Assembly: GCA_963718355.1 (NCBI GenBank)
Contig: CAVQZA010000005.1
Coordinates: 124,001 to 188,000 of the forward strand
Length of the DNA stretch: 64,000 nt
Direction: 5' to 3'
Source of the DNA: CAVQZA01 sp963718355
Lineage (GTDB): Bacteria > Actinomycetota > Thermoleophilia > Gaiellales > Gaiellaceae
This document shows positions 42,970 to 52,085 of the stretch, piece after piece (positions within the stretch are counted from its first letter, which is position 1; every line of letters starts with the position of its first letter). A program made the translations under genes and the position numbers. Under the pieces are notes generated by a model. The model did no database searches, had not been told where the DNA came from, and saw only the letters and a program-made list of their open reading frames with translations.

Positions 42970-44151
42970 ATGGAGTTCCGTCGCATCTCGGCGCTGCCGC
43001 CCTATGCCTTCGCCGAGATAGACCGGCTCAAGCTCGAGCTTCGCCGCGCCGGCGAGGACGTGATCGACCTCGGCTTCGGCAATCCTGATCTTCCCTCGCC
43101 GCCCGAAGCGGTCGCGAAGCTCCAGGAGGCCGCGGGGAAGGAGAAGAACCATCGCTATTCGTCGAGCCGCGGGATTCCGCGCCTGCGCCATGCCGTCTGC
43201 GAGGTCTACCGCCGCCGCTTCGGCGTGGAGCTCGATCCCGAGACGCAGGCACTGACGACGATCGGCGCCAAGGAGGGTCTCTCGCACCTGATGTGGGTGC
43301 TCGTCCAGCCCGGCGACGTCGCGGTCGTGCCGACGCCGACCTATCCGATCCACACCTACGCGCCGGTGCTCGCGGGCGCGACCGTCGTGCAGGCGCGCGT
43401 CGACGGCGGCTTCGACGCGTTCGAGGAGGCCTTTGCGAGCTCGCCGACGCGCCCGCGCGTGATCGTCCTCTCGTATCCGCACAATCCGACCACGATGGTC
43501 GCTGAGCCCGGCTTCTTCGAGCGCGCCGTCGCGTTCGCGCGTGAGAACGACGTCCTGATCGCCCACGACTTCGCCTACGCGGACATCGCTTTCGACGGCT
43601 ACCGGCCGCCGTCGATTCTCGAGGTCGAGGGCGCCAGCGAGGTCGCCGTGGAGCTGTACACGCTGACGAAGGGCTTCTCGATGGCGGGCTGGCGCGTGGG
43701 CTTCCTGCTCGGGAACGCCGAGGTCGTCGGCGCGCTCGCGCGGCTGAAGTCGTACCTCGACTACGGGACGTTCCAGCCGATCCAGATCGCCGCGATCGTG
43801 GCGATGAACGAGGCGCCCGACTATCCGCTCGAGATCACCGAGATCTACCGCGGCCGCCGCGACGCGCTCTGCCGTGGCCTCGCGCGGATCGGCTGGGAGA
43901 TCGAGCCGCCGAAGGGGACGATGTTCGTCTGGGCGGAGATCCCCGAGCCGTACCGGGCCGAGGGCTCACAGGCCTTCGCGGTGCGACTCGCGCGCGAGGC
44001 GCACGTCGCGGTCAGTCCGGGCGCCGGCTTCGGGCCAGGCGGCGAGGGCTATGTCCGCTTCGCGCTCGTCGAGAACGAGCAGCGCATCGGGCAGGCGACG
44101 CGCGGGATCAAGCGCGCGCTCTCGGAGCTCGAAGCCCCGACTCGGGCCTAG
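42970..44151 (+). CDS. PLP-dependent class I/II aminotransferase
   Basis: A 393-residue aminotransferase. The PLP Lys lies in LTKGFSMAGWRVGF; GFGNPDLPSPPEAV and the SYPHNPTT motif are also typical. The closest pattern is the alanine/LL-DAP-type branch (AlaC/AlaT-like). It is 3 bases downstream of the methyltransferase and may be co-transcribed, though a functional link to sulfur assimilation is unclear. Substrates could be alanine, glutamate or another 2-oxo acid pair. Confidence 0.88.
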   Translation: MEFRRISALPPYAFAEIDRLKLELRRAGEDVIDLGFGNPDLPSPPEAVAKLQEAAGKEKNHRYSSSRGIPRLRHAVCEVYRRRFGVELDPETQALTTIGAKEGLSHLMWVLVQPGDVAVVPTPTYPIHTYAPVLAGATVVQARVDGGFDAFEEAFASSPTRPRVIVLSYPHNPTTMVAEPGFFERAVAFARENDVLIAHDFAYADIAFDGYRPPSILEVEGASEVAVELYTLTKGFSMAGWRVGFLLGNAEVVGALARLKSYLDYGTFQPIQIAAIVAMNEAPDYPLEITEIYRGRRDALCRGLARIGWEIEPPKGTMFVWAEIPEPYRAEGSQAFAVRLAREAHVAVSPGAGFGPGGEGYVRFALVENEQRIGQATRGIKRALSELEAPTRA

Positions 44152-44615
44152 TTGCCGTACCCGGGGCCCGGCCCGGGCGTCGGCTTCGGTGCGGGACTGC
44201 CCGTCCCGGTCGTGACGACCACCTGCCACGTCCCGCCGCCCTTCAGCCCGTTGCCGTTGACCTGGCCGGTCGCCTTGTCGCGCACGTAGGTGTAGAGCGG
44301 GCCGCCCTTGTAGGTGACCTGGATCCGTCCGTCGGGGCGCGTCAGCGTGCCGAGGTGCTTCGCGCCGATCGGCGTGGTGCCGGGAGCGATCCAGAGCGGC
44401 CGCCAGATTGCGAAGCAGGCCGGAGTCGCGCAGCTCAGGTTCGTCTTGGTCTCCCCGCTCAGCCGGTAGAGCGTCGTCCCATTCGTGGTCACGAGGATCG
44501 TCTCGCCGAGGATCCTGCTGTGCGCGCTCTTGACCACGGCCTGGTTCCCGGCGGCGGCGGTTCCCGCGAGGACTAGGGCGAGTGCGACTCCGGCGAGTGG
44601 GCGGCTGATTCGCAT
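44148..44615 (-). CDS. Secreted lipoprotein-repeat (PF03640-like) protein
   Basis: A 155-residue exported protein with a signal peptide ending near AGTAAAGN. The core holds repeats of the secreted-lipoprotein family: ILVTTNGTTLYRLSGET, CATPACFAIWRPL, GRIQVTYKGGPLYTYVRD. Two cysteines in that block may pair. A Pro/Gly tail ends in GPGYGN. No lipobox is visible. Function unknown; relatives occur in spores and envelopes. Its 3' end overlaps the convergent aminotransferase gene by 4 bases. Confidence 0.85.
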   Translation of the reverse strand: MRISRPLAGVALALVLAGTAAAGNQAVVKSAHSRILGETILVTTNGTTLYRLSGETKTNLSCATPACFAIWRPLWIAPGTTPIGAKHLGTLTRPDGRIQVTYKGGPLYTYVRDKATGQVNGNGLKGGGTWQVVVTTGTGSPAPKPTPGPGPGYGN

Positions 44616-44649
44616 CGGTCCTTCTACGGTAGCTCGCCCTGAACCGGAT

Positions 44650-45219
44650 TTACCTGCCCAGTTCGTAAAACTCGGGATTCGGCACCCAGCCGAGACCGCT
44701 CGCCATCCGGTTCGCGGCGTTGAACAGCGCGGTGATCTCGGCTATGTCCATCACGTCCTCGTCGCTCCAGCCCGCGGTGCGGAGCGTCTCGACGTCGGCC
44801 TCCTGCATCTCGGCGGGCCGCAGCGTGAGCTTCAGCGCGTAGTCGAGCATCGCGCCGATGCGGGGCTCGACGGGCGCCGTGCGGTGATCCGCGGCGATCG
44901 CATCGGCGAGCGCCGGATCCTTGGTGAGCTTCCGCAGCGCCGCGGAGTGGGCGACCGTGCAGTACGTGCAGTGGTTCGCGACGGAGACGACGACGGCGAT
45001 CATCTCGCGCTCGGACTTCGTCAGACCCGAGTCGCCCTTCATAGCCTCCTCGTAGTGCCGATTCCAGGCGACGAGATGCGTCGGCCGAAGTGCGTAGAGC
45101 CGCAAGACGTTGGGGACGAAGCCCAGCTTCTCCTGCGACGGGCGCCAAAGTTCGCGGACTTCCGCCGGCACCTCGTCGTTCGCCGGGACGCGAAGCCAGC
45201 TCAGCGGTTCCTCGTCCAT
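44650..45219 (-). CDS. AhpD-like alkylhydroperoxidase / carboxymuconolactone decarboxylase family
   Basis: A 189-residue protein starting at ATG 45219. It has the helical AhpD core with the redox pair in NHCTYCTVAHS (C84, C87) and the preceding Glu in LTKSEREMIAVVVS. It likely reduces peroxides with help from a lipoamide-type partner, or acts as a general redox protein. The length (about 190) matches the peroxidase-related subfamily with an N-terminal extension (VPNVLRLYALRP). Divergent from a membrane protein gene, 43 bases apart. Confidence 0.88.
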   Translation of the reverse strand: MDEEPLSWLRVPANDEVPAEVRELWRPSQEKLGFVPNVLRLYALRPTHLVAWNRHYEEAMKGDSGLTKSEREMIAVVVSVANHCTYCTVAHSAALRKLTKDPALADAIAADHRTAPVEPRIGAMLDYALKLTLRPAEMQEADVETLRTAGWSDEDVMDIAEITALFNAANRMASGLGWVPNPEFYELGR

Positions 45220-45262
45220 CGCCGTGAGTTTAGAGCCGGGATGCGCTAGTGTCCCCGGGTCG

Positions 45263-46489
45263 ATGAGTGCCGCAGCACCCACCGCCGGGACGACGCCGGC
45301 CAAGAAGCACCGGTTCTGGGTCTGGGCGATCATCGTCATCGCAGCGATCGTCACGCTGGTCTCCTCGCTGACGATCTTCGTCAAGCGCGAAGCGTTGAAT
45401 TCGCAGTCGTTCTCGGAGACCAGCGTCAAGATGCTGCAGGACCAGCAGGTGCGGGATGCGCTCGCGGTCTACCTGACTGACCAGCTCTTCGCCAACGTCG
45501 ACGTGAAGGCTCAGCTCGAGAACATCCTGCCGAACCAGACGAAGGGGCTTGCGGGCCCGGCCTCGGGACTGCTGCGCGAGTTCGCTCCGCGCGCCGCCAG
45601 CGACATCCTCGCCCAGCCTGCCGTTCAGAACCAGTTCCAGACGCTGACCTATAACGCCCACAAGCGCTTCCTGACGATCATCGACGGGAAGAACCAGGGG
45701 CCTGTTCAGACCCAGAACGGCGAGGTCGTGCTCGACCTGCACCCGATCGTCGAGCAGCTCGCCGACCGGCTCGGGCTCGGTGCGCAGATCAAGCCGGACG
45801 CGGGGCGGCTCGTCGTCTTCAGCTCGAGCCAGCTCAAGCTCGTGCAGGACTCGGTGAAGGCGATCAAGGTGCTCAACGTCTTCCTCATCGTCGTCGTCCT
45901 GCTGCTCTACGCGCTTGCCATCTGGCTCGCGGCCGGCTGGCGGCGCCAGGCGCTCCGGGCCAGCGGCTGGAGTCTCCTGATCGTCGGGGTCCTGCTGCTC
46001 CTCGTGCGGCGCGTCGTCGGCAATCAGATCGTCGGCTCGCTCGTCAACGCGCAGTCCGACAAGACCGCGGCGCGCCATGCGTGGCTGATCGGCAGCTCGC
46101 TGCTCGCGGCCGTGGCCTGGGCGATCGTCTTCTACGGGATCGTGATCCTGATCTCGGCGTGGATTGCCGGCAGGACGCGTCCCGCGGTCGCGGTTCGGCG
46201 CTGGCTCGCTCCGGCGCTTGCGGGTCACCTGGGTGTCGTCGTCACCTGCGCGATCTTCCTCTACCTCATGCTGATCCTCTGGGGCCCGACGGCGGCGCTG
46301 CAGCAGTGGTGGGGAATCCTGCTGGCCGCTGCGTTCTTCTCGCTCGGCTTCTGGGCGCTGCGGCGGGAAACGCTGCGGGAGTTTCCGAACGCAGGCGTCA
46401 CGACCGAGTGGCCCAACTTCCGCGCCAGCTGGAACAAGATGCGCGGCGGCGGGTCGCAGGGTGGCGGCCCCGAGCCGCCGCCCGCCTGA
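45263..46489 (+). CDS. Actinobacterial membrane protein of unknown function
   Basis: A 408-residue membrane protein from ATG 45263. After a short Ala/Thr leader comes one helix (WVWAIIVIAAIVTLVSSLTIF), a soluble outside domain of about 150 residues with alternating helices, then four further helices (VFLIVVVLLLYALAIWL, SLLIVGVLLLLV, LLAAVAWAIVFYGIVIL, VVVTCAIFLYLMLIL, in pieces) and a Gly/Pro tail. This layout is common in actinobacterial proteins of unknown role. Four bases separate it from the CapA-like gene. Confidence 0.75.
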   Translation: MSAAAPTAGTTPAKKHRFWVWAIIVIAAIVTLVSSLTIFVKREALNSQSFSETSVKMLQDQQVRDALAVYLTDQLFANVDVKAQLENILPNQTKGLAGPASGLLREFAPRAASDILAQPAVQNQFQTLTYNAHKRFLTIIDGKNQGPVQTQNGEVVLDLHPIVEQLADRLGLGAQIKPDAGRLVVFSSSQLKLVQDSVKAIKVLNVFLIVVVLLLYALAIWLAAGWRRQALRASGWSLLIVGVLLLLVRRVVGNQIVGSLVNAQSDKTAARHAWLIGSSLLAAVAWAIVFYGIVILISAWIAGRTRPAVAVRRWLAPALAGHLGVVVTCAIFLYLMLILWGPTAALQQWWGILLAAAFFSLGFWALRRETLREFPNAGVTTEWPNFRASWNKMRGGGSQGGGPEPPPA

Positions 46490-46492
46490 CGT

Positions 46493-47527
46493 TTGACTCG
46501 TCTACTCGCCGCCCTGGCCTTGGCCTGCGCGGTGGTCGCCTTCGCCCCGTCGGCCGGCGCTCGTCCGCACGCGGCCGGCACGTTCACCTTCGCCGACGTC
46601 GGCGACATCGTGATGGGCTCGACGCCCAACCTGCCACCAAACAACGGCGCGACGTTCTTCAAGGCCGTCGCCCCGAAGCTTCCGGCCGACGTGGTGATGG
46701 GGAATCTCGAAGGCACGCTCTCGACCACGAGCTCCGCCGCGAAATGCGGCGCGAACAGCACCAATTGCTTCGCGTTCCACACGCCGCCGTTGTACGCGCG
46801 CTGGCTTAGGCGGGCGGGCTTCACGGTGATGAACGTCGCCAACAACCACGCGCTCGACTTCGGCCCGATCGGCCAGGAGCAGACCCTCGCCGCGCTGAAG
46901 AGCGTCGGGCTTGCGTGGACGGGACGGCCCGGCGAGATCGACTACCAGCAGAGCGGCGCGGTCAAGGTCGCGCTGCTCGGGTTCGCGCCGTACCGATGGG
47001 CGGCGAGCCTCACGGACATCCCCGCTGCGCAGCAGCTCGTGCGCCAGGCTGCCGCGAACGCCGACGTCGTGATCGTGACGATGCACGCCGGCGCCGAAGG
47101 CGTCGACCACCAGCACGTGACGCCCGGGATGGAGACCTACCTCGGCGAGCCGCGCGGCAATCCGATCGCCTTCTCCCACGCCGTCGTGAACGCGGGCGCC
47201 GACCTCGTCGTCGGCAGCGGCCCACACGTGCTGCGCGGGATGGAGTGGTACAAGGGCCGGCTGATCGCCTACAGCATGGGCAACTTCGGCGGGTTCAGGG
47301 TGTTCGGGCTCGGCGGGCCGCTGTCGATGAGCGCGATCCTCCATGTGACGCTCCGTTCGGACGGCACGTTCGTGAAGGGCAACCTCGTGCCGACGCGGCT
47401 CACCTCAGACGGGATGCCGGCGCTCGATCCCTCCGGCGCGGCGCTCGGAGTGATCCGGACGCTCTCGCGCGAGGACCTCGGCTCGCGCGCCGTGAAGATC
47501 TCGTCGACGGGCCGCCTCTCGCGCTAG
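46493..47527 (+). CDS. Secreted CapA/PgsA-type metallophosphatase-like protein
   Basis: A 344-residue exported protein with TTG start and signal peptide (TRLLAALALACAVVAFAPSAGA). It has the CapA-family order: FTFADVGDIVMGS, VVMGNLEGTLS, NNHALDFGPIGQEQTL, VIVTMHAGAEGV, VVGSGPHVLRGMEWYKG and AYSMGNFGG. Metal-binding Asp, Asn and His residues of the metallophosphatase fold are all in place. In Bacillus the relative takes part in poly-gamma-glutamate capsule production; no capsule synthase is present here, so the substrate is unknown. Confidence 0.87.
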   Translation: MTRLLAALALACAVVAFAPSAGARPHAAGTFTFADVGDIVMGSTPNLPPNNGATFFKAVAPKLPADVVMGNLEGTLSTTSSAAKCGANSTNCFAFHTPPLYARWLRRAGFTVMNVANNHALDFGPIGQEQTLAALKSVGLAWTGRPGEIDYQQSGAVKVALLGFAPYRWAASLTDIPAAQQLVRQAAANADVVIVTMHAGAEGVDHQHVTPGMETYLGEPRGNPIAFSHAVVNAGADLVVGSGPHVLRGMEWYKGRLIAYSMGNFGGFRVFGLGGPLSMSAILHVTLRSDGTFVKGNLVPTRLTSDGMPALDPSGAALGVIRTLSREDLGSRAVKISSTGRLSR

Positions 47528-47814
47528 CGCGTTCTGGCGAAGCGCTGCACGGCCGCCAGCAGCTCCTGTGTCTTCTCCGCGGCGGCCTCGCTGTCGCCCG
47601 AGGCGAACGCATCGGCGACGCAGTGGTTCACGTGCGCATCGAGGATCTGGAACGCGAGGCTCTCCAGCGCCGTCGAGACTGCGCCGATCTGCGTGAGGAT
47701 GTCGATGCAGTAGCGCTCGTCCTCGACCATGCGCTCGACGCCGCGCACCTGCCCCTCGATCCGGTGCAGTCGCTTCACGAGCGCGTCCTTCTGATCGACG
47801 TAGCCGTGGGTCAT
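47524..47814 (-). CDS. csoR: CsoR-type copper-sensing repressor
   Basis: A 96-residue helical repressor with the Cu(I) ligands Cys36 (ERYCIDIL), His61 and Cys65 (HVNHCVAD), numbered exactly as in the founding actinobacterial CsoR. It overlaps the upstream copper ATPase gene by 4 bases and should repress that operon through the palindrome upstream of the ATPase start, releasing DNA when Cu(I) binds. Its last codons overlap the convergent CapA-like gene. Confidence 0.94.
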   Translation of the reverse strand: MTHGYVDQKDALVKRLHRIEGQVRGVERMVEDERYCIDILTQIGAVSTALESLAFQILDAHVNHCVADAFASGDSEAAAEKTQELLAAVQRFARTR

Positions 47815-49871
47815 GCGAACCGGCGCAGCCGCAGGCTGTTTGTGAGGACGAAGACGCTCGAGAAGGCCATCGCTCCGGCCGCGACGATCGGATTCAGCAG
47901 TCCGGCGACGGCGAGCGGGATCGCGGCGACGTTGTAGGCGAAGGCCCAGAAGAGGTTGCCCTTGATCGTTCGCAGCGTGCTGCGGGAGAGGCGGATCGCG
48001 TCGGCGGCCGCGCGCAGGTCGCCCGAGACGAGCGTGATGTCGGAGGCCTCGATCGCGACGTCGGTGCCGGTGCCGAGCGCGACGCCGAGGTCTGCCTGGG
48101 CGAGTGCGGGTGCGTCGTTGACGCCGTCGCCGACCATCGCGACGACCTCGCCGGCCGCCTGCAGTCGTCGAATCTCGGTGGCCTTGCCGTCGGGGAGCAC
48201 CTCGGCGAGGACCCGCTCGATCCCGACCTCCGCGGCGATCCGCTCGGCGGCCTCGCGGGTGTCGCCGGTGAGGAGCACCGGGGTGAGCCCGAGAGCCTCG
48301 AGCTGGCGGATGGCCTCGGCGCTCGTCGGCTTCACCGTGTCACGAACCGCGAGAGTGGCCCGGTCGACGCCGTCCCACGAGACGACGCTCTGCTCGATTC
48401 GCACGGCGTGGCCTTCGACGACGCCCTCGACGCCGAGCCCCGGCAGGTTGCGGAAGCCACTCGCCGCGGGCAGGGCGCCGAGCTCGGCGCGCGCAGCGTC
48501 GGCGACTGCGCGCGCAACGGGATGCTCGCTCGCGTCTTCGAGCGCGCCGGCGAGCCGCAGAACCTCGGCCCGCGTGGCGCCGTTCAGAAGCGTGATCCCC
48601 GCGAGCTCGATCTTCCCCTCGGTGATGGTGCCGGTCTTGTCGAGCACGATCGTGCCGATCCGCCGGGTCTGCTCGAGCACCTCGGGCCCCTTGATGAGGA
48701 TCCCGAGCTGCGCGCCACGGCCGGTGCCGACGAGGAGCGCGGTCGGCGTCGCAAGGCCGAGCGCACAGGGGCACGCGATGATCAGGACCGCAACCGCCGC
48801 GCTGAACGCTGCGGTCGCTCCGCCGCCGAAGGCGAGCCAGCCGATGAGCGTCGCGAGGGACACGGCGAGGACGATCGGCACGAACACGGCCGAGAACCGG
48901 TCGACGAGTCTCTGGATCGGCGCCTTGCCGGCCTGCGCGTCAGCGACGAGCCGCGTGATCTGGGCGAGTGCGGTATCGGCTCCGACGCGCGTCGCGCAGA
49001 CGATGAGCCGCCCGTAGGTATTGAGCGTCGCACCGGCCACTTCGGCTCCAGGCCTGACCTCGACGGGGACAGGCTCGCCGGTGAGCAGCGAGCGGTCGAC
49101 CGCCGACTCGCCGAGCTCGACGACGCCGTCGGTCGCGATCTTCTCTCCCGGCCGGACCACGAACAGGTCGCCGGGGCGCAGCTCGGAAACAGGGACGAGC
49201 ACTTCCTCGCCGTCGCGCAGCACGCGCGCCTCCTTCGCTCCGAGCTCGAGCAGCGAGCGGATCGCCGCGCCCGACCGGTAGCGCGCACGTAGCTCCAGGT
49301 AGCGTCCGAGCACGATCAGCGTCGTGATCACCGCGCCGACCTCGAAGTACGTGTCGGTGTCGATCCCGCCGACCAGCACGACGACCGACCACGACCATGC
49401 GGCGAGCGTGCCGAGCGAGATGAGCGTGTCCATCCCCGTGGCGCCGTGGCGGAGGCTCAGAGCCGCAGAGCGGTGGAACGGCCAGCCGCCCCAGAGCACG
49501 ACCGGTGTCGCCAGCGCGAACGCGACCCATTCCCAGCGGCGGAATTCGAGCGGCGGCGCCATAGCGAGGACGATGAGCGGCACCGTGAGGACGGCCGAGA
49601 CGACGAGCCGCACTCTCCAGCCGCGGCTCGCGTCCTCCGACGGCGTCTCGCCGACCGGGGCCGCGTGGTAGCCGATCGCCTCGACCGCGGCGAGCAGATC
49701 GTCGAGCTGCGCCTCGGCCGGGTCGAAGCTGACCGCGGCCTCCTCGGTCGCGAAGTTCACCGTCGCCTCGACGCCGTCGAGCTCGTTCAGCCGCTTCTCG
49801 ATCCGAGCCGCGCACGAGGCGCAGGTCATTCCTTCGAGGTCGAGGCGGATGTGCTCGGCGGCGACGGGCAT
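47811..49871 (-). CDS. copA: Copper-exporting P1B-type ATPase
   Basis: A 686-residue pump. An N-terminal heavy-metal-associated domain with MTCASCAARIEK (C17, C20), TGEPVPV, the ion-channel CPCALGLATP, the phosphorylated DKTGTITEGK, the SEHPVARA motif and GDGVNDAPALAQ are all present. CPC plus CASC and the csoR partner indicate Cu(I) export. The start at 49871 is chosen because the metal-binding domain begins there and the operator lies immediately upstream. No strong ribosome site, so a leaderless or very short leader mRNA is likely. Confidence 0.95.
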   Translation of the reverse strand: MPVAAEHIRLDLEGMTCASCAARIEKRLNELDGVEATVNFATEEAAVSFDPAEAQLDDLLAAVEAIGYHAAPVGETPSEDASRGWRVRLVVSAVLTVPLIVLAMAPPLEFRRWEWVAFALATPVVLWGGWPFHRSAALSLRHGATGMDTLISLGTLAAWSWSVVVLVGGIDTDTYFEVGAVITTLIVLGRYLELRARYRSGAAIRSLLELGAKEARVLRDGEEVLVPVSELRPGDLFVVRPGEKIATDGVVELGESAVDRSLLTGEPVPVEVRPGAEVAGATLNTYGRLIVCATRVGADTALAQITRLVADAQAGKAPIQRLVDRFSAVFVPIVLAVSLATLIGWLAFGGGATAAFSAAVAVLIIACPCALGLATPTALLVGTGRGAQLGILIKGPEVLEQTRRIGTIVLDKTGTITEGKIELAGITLLNGATRAEVLRLAGALEDASEHPVARAVADAARAELGALPAASGFRNLPGLGVEGVVEGHAVRIEQSVVSWDGVDRATLAVRDTVKPTSAEAIRQLEALGLTPVLLTGDTREAAERIAAEVGIERVLAEVLPDGKATEIRRLQAAGEVVAMVGDGVNDAPALAQADLGVALGTGTDVAIEASDITLVSGDLRAAADAIRLSRSTLRTIKGNLFWAFAYNVAAIPLAVAGLLNPIVAAGAMAFSSVFVLTNSLRLRRFA

Positions 49872-49879
49872 GGTCCCAG

Positions 49880-49898
49880 TATACCCGGCAGGGGTATA
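49880..49898. promoter_or_regulatory. CsoR operator
   Basis: TATACCC-N5-GGGTATA, a perfect 7-base inverted repeat with GC-rich centre, ends 9 bases before the copA start. It matches the known CsoR operator pattern (TATACCC...GGGTATA) and sits where repression of the copA-csoR operon would be direct. Confidence 0.85.
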
Positions 49899-50002
49899 GG
49901 CCTCCCTACGGCTTGGATAGATCTCGGCTGGATTGTCGTTCCGCACAGGATCCCGGCAATCGGGGTGCGCGCCGATACCGGGCCTGGGTAAGTACTGACT
50001 CG

Positions 50003-51235
50003 CTAGATCTGCCAGAGACCGCCGCTGATCAGCGGCACCGTGTCGCCGTTCGCCGCGGTACCGGTCACCTCGAGGTTGTCGGTGCCGATCATCACGTCGA
50101 CGTGGATGTTCGCTCGGTTCACCCCGCGGCGTGCCTCGGGGCGGCGGGTGAGCCCGAAGCCGGCGCCGAACGCGATATGGGCGGCGGCGTTCTCGTCGAG
50201 CAGCGTATTGAAGTAGACGCGCTTGCTCTGCCCGATTCGCGAGCTCGCGTCGACGAGCGCGACCTCGCCGAGCCGGCGCGCGTTCGGCTCGCTGTCGAGG
50301 AAGGCGGCGAGGAAGTCCCGATCGGTCTCGTCGTCGGCCTCGAGCCGAACGAGGCGCCCGCTGCGGAACTCGCCGGCGATTCCCTCGATCAGACGGCCGC
50401 GGAACGAGAGCGGCAACGAGCAGTGGAACGTGCCGGACGCGGAGCCCGCCTGCGGGCTCGTGTAGCACTCCTCGGTGGGCACGTTCGCCGAGATCACGTG
50501 GCCGTAGGCGTCGGTACGGCGGCCGCCGACGAAGACGGTGCCGGGCGAGATGCCGACTTCGAGGTCGGTGCCGGGCCCGTGGTAGCGGAGCCGCTTCAGT
50601 CCCAGCCCGGTGAGGACGCGGGCGCGGTCGGCCAGCATCGTCGCGTGGGTGATCCAGCCCGAGCCGTCCTCCGGATCGCCGGGCCCGAGGCGGCAGAACC
50701 AGAGGATGTCCTCCGCCAGCCGGTGCTTCGCCTCGTTCACCTCGAGGCCGGGGTAGACCTGCCCCGCCCAGTGGGCCGTCGGCCATGCGCAGCCCGTCCA
50801 GCGGATCCGGCCGTCGAGGCTCGCCACGGCGACGTCGCGGATCTTCTGCATCCGGCGCGCCGCGTCGGCGGCGACGCGCTCGGGCGGCAGGCCGTCGAAG
50901 ACCCCGGGATCGGCCTCGCCGACGACGAACAGCGACGCGCGGTCGGCGCCCTTGCTCGCCCGCACCCTGCGCGCCTGCCAGTCGGGTAGCAGCCCGAGAT
51001 TCTCATCGGCCGCGTACCGGACACGCGCGGCGGCGGCGCGCGGCTCGTCGTAGGCGATGTCGACGAGCCGGGCGCCGGCACGGTAGGCGGCCTCGGTCAG
51101 CGCGACGATCAGCTCCCGGTGCTCGGTGTGCGCGGCCAGGAACAGGATGTCGTCCCGCTCGAGCGCGAGGCACGTGACGGCGAGGAGATCGGCGTAGCGG
51201 GCAAGCGCCGCGGGTTCCAGCACTGGCTCCGGCAT
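50003..51235 (-). CDS. M29-family aminopeptidase
   Basis: A 410-residue metallo-aminopeptidase of the thermophilic aminopeptidase T/AmpS type. Signatures are ANVPTEECYTSP, the substrate/metal region around AHIAFGAGFGL and the C-terminal NRANIHVDVMIGT block; GLGLKRLRYHGPGTDLEVGI precedes them. It removes N-terminal residues from peptides in the cytoplasm. Divergent from the hopanoid operon, with 55 bases between starts. Length is normal. No operon partner upstream or downstream. Confidence 0.9.
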   Translation of the reverse strand: MPEPVLEPAALARYADLLAVTCLALERDDILFLAAHTEHRELIVALTEAAYRAGARLVDIAYDEPRAAAARVRYAADENLGLLPDWQARRVRASKGADRASLFVVGEADPGVFDGLPPERVAADAARRMQKIRDVAVASLDGRIRWTGCAWPTAHWAGQVYPGLEVNEAKHRLAEDILWFCRLGPGDPEDGSGWITHATMLADRARVLTGLGLKRLRYHGPGTDLEVGISPGTVFVGGRRTDAYGHVISANVPTEECYTSPQAGSASGTFHCSLPLSFRGRLIEGIAGEFRSGRLVRLEADDETDRDFLAAFLDSEPNARRLGEVALVDASSRIGQSKRVYFNTLLDENAAAHIAFGAGFGLTRRPEARRGVNRANIHVDVMIGTDNLEVTGTAANGDTVPLISGGLWQI

Positions 51236-51259
51236 GGCGGCAACCTACCGGGTTTGAAC

Positions 51260-51271
51260 TTCGGAGCCGAA
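51260..51271. promoter_or_regulatory. TTCGG-N2-CCGAA palindrome in the hopanoid divergent promoter
   Basis: A perfect 5-base inverted repeat around two bases, 19 bases before the hpnC start and 24 bases upstream of the M29 gene start. It could bind a regulator of the hopanoid operon. No strong Shine-Dalgarno is seen before hpnC. Confidence 0.35.
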
Positions 51272-51290
51272 AAAGCCAACCTGTACCGCC

Positions 51291-52085
51291 ATGGATCCGA
51301 CAGCCGTCCAGGAGCGCGCAAGGGGTGAGAACTTCCCCGTCGCGTCTCTGCTCTTCCCGCGCGCACTGCGCCCGCACCTGCGCGCGGTGTACGGCTACTG
51401 CCGGCTCGTGGACATCCTCGGCGACGAGATCGAGGGCGACCGTCTCGCGGCGCTCGACGAGCTCGAGGGCGAGGTGGCCGCGTGTTACGGCGGCGGGCCG
51501 AGCTGGCCCGTGCTCGTCGAGCTGCAGCCGACGATCGCAGAGTTCGACCTTCCGCCCGAGCCGTTCCTGCGGCTGATCGAGGCGAACCGGATGGATCAGC
51601 GGGTCACCGAGTACGCGAGCTGGGAGGACCTGCGCTGGTACTGCGTCCACTCCGCGGATCCGGTCGGCCGGATCGTGCTCGGGCTCTTGCGGCGCTCGCG
51701 GGAGGCCGAGCTCGTCGCCGCCTCCGACCGCGTCTGTACCGGGCTCCAGCTCGTGAACTTCCTTCAGGACGTGCCGCGCGACCTCGAGCTCGGGCGGATC
51801 TATCTCCCCGCCGAGGAGCGGCGCCGATTCGGCGTCGAGCGCCTCGACCGGCCGAGTGCCGAGCTCACCGCGTTGCTCGCGTTCGAGGGAGAGCGCGCCC
51901 GCGAGTTGCTCGGCGCGGGGACGGTGCTCAAGGAGCGGCTCGGCGGCCGGACGGGTCGTGGCGTCGCGCTGTTCGCGCGCGGCGGGCTCGCTGCGCTGGC
52001 CGCGCTCGAGCGCGCGAACTGGGACATCTTCAGCGGCCGGCCCAGGCCCTCGCGCGCGCGGCTCGCGTGGGAGGCGCTGCGGTGA
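51291..52085 (+). CDS. hpnC: Hydroxysqualene synthase (squalene/phytoene synthase family)
   Basis: A 264-residue prenyl synthase. The Asp-rich RLVDILGDEIEGD and the second QLVNFLQDVPRDLELGRIYLP bind the diphosphate-magnesium groups. Position directly before hpnD and hpnE fits the three-enzyme HpnCDE route, in which presqualene diphosphate is turned into hydroxysqualene and then squalene. ATG start, first gene of the hopanoid operon; its stop overlaps the next start by 4 bases. Confidence 0.92.
   Translation: MDPTAVQERARGENFPVASLLFPRALRPHLRAVYGYCRLVDILGDEIEGDRLAALDELEGEVAACYGGGPSWPVLVELQPTIAEFDLPPEPFLRLIEANRMDQRVTEYASWEDLRWYCVHSADPVGRIVLGLLRRSREAELVAASDRVCTGLQLVNFLQDVPRDLELGRIYLPAEERRRFGVERLDRPSAELTALLAFEGERARELLGAGTVLKERLGGRTGRGVALFARGGLAALAALERANWDIFSGRPRPSRARLAWEALR

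Noticed and set aside
47811..50786. 991-residue extended frame for the copper ATPase
   Set aside because: The extra N-terminal 305 residues are Arg/Gly-rich shadow of the M29 gene; the metal-binding domain begins at the start chosen (49871).
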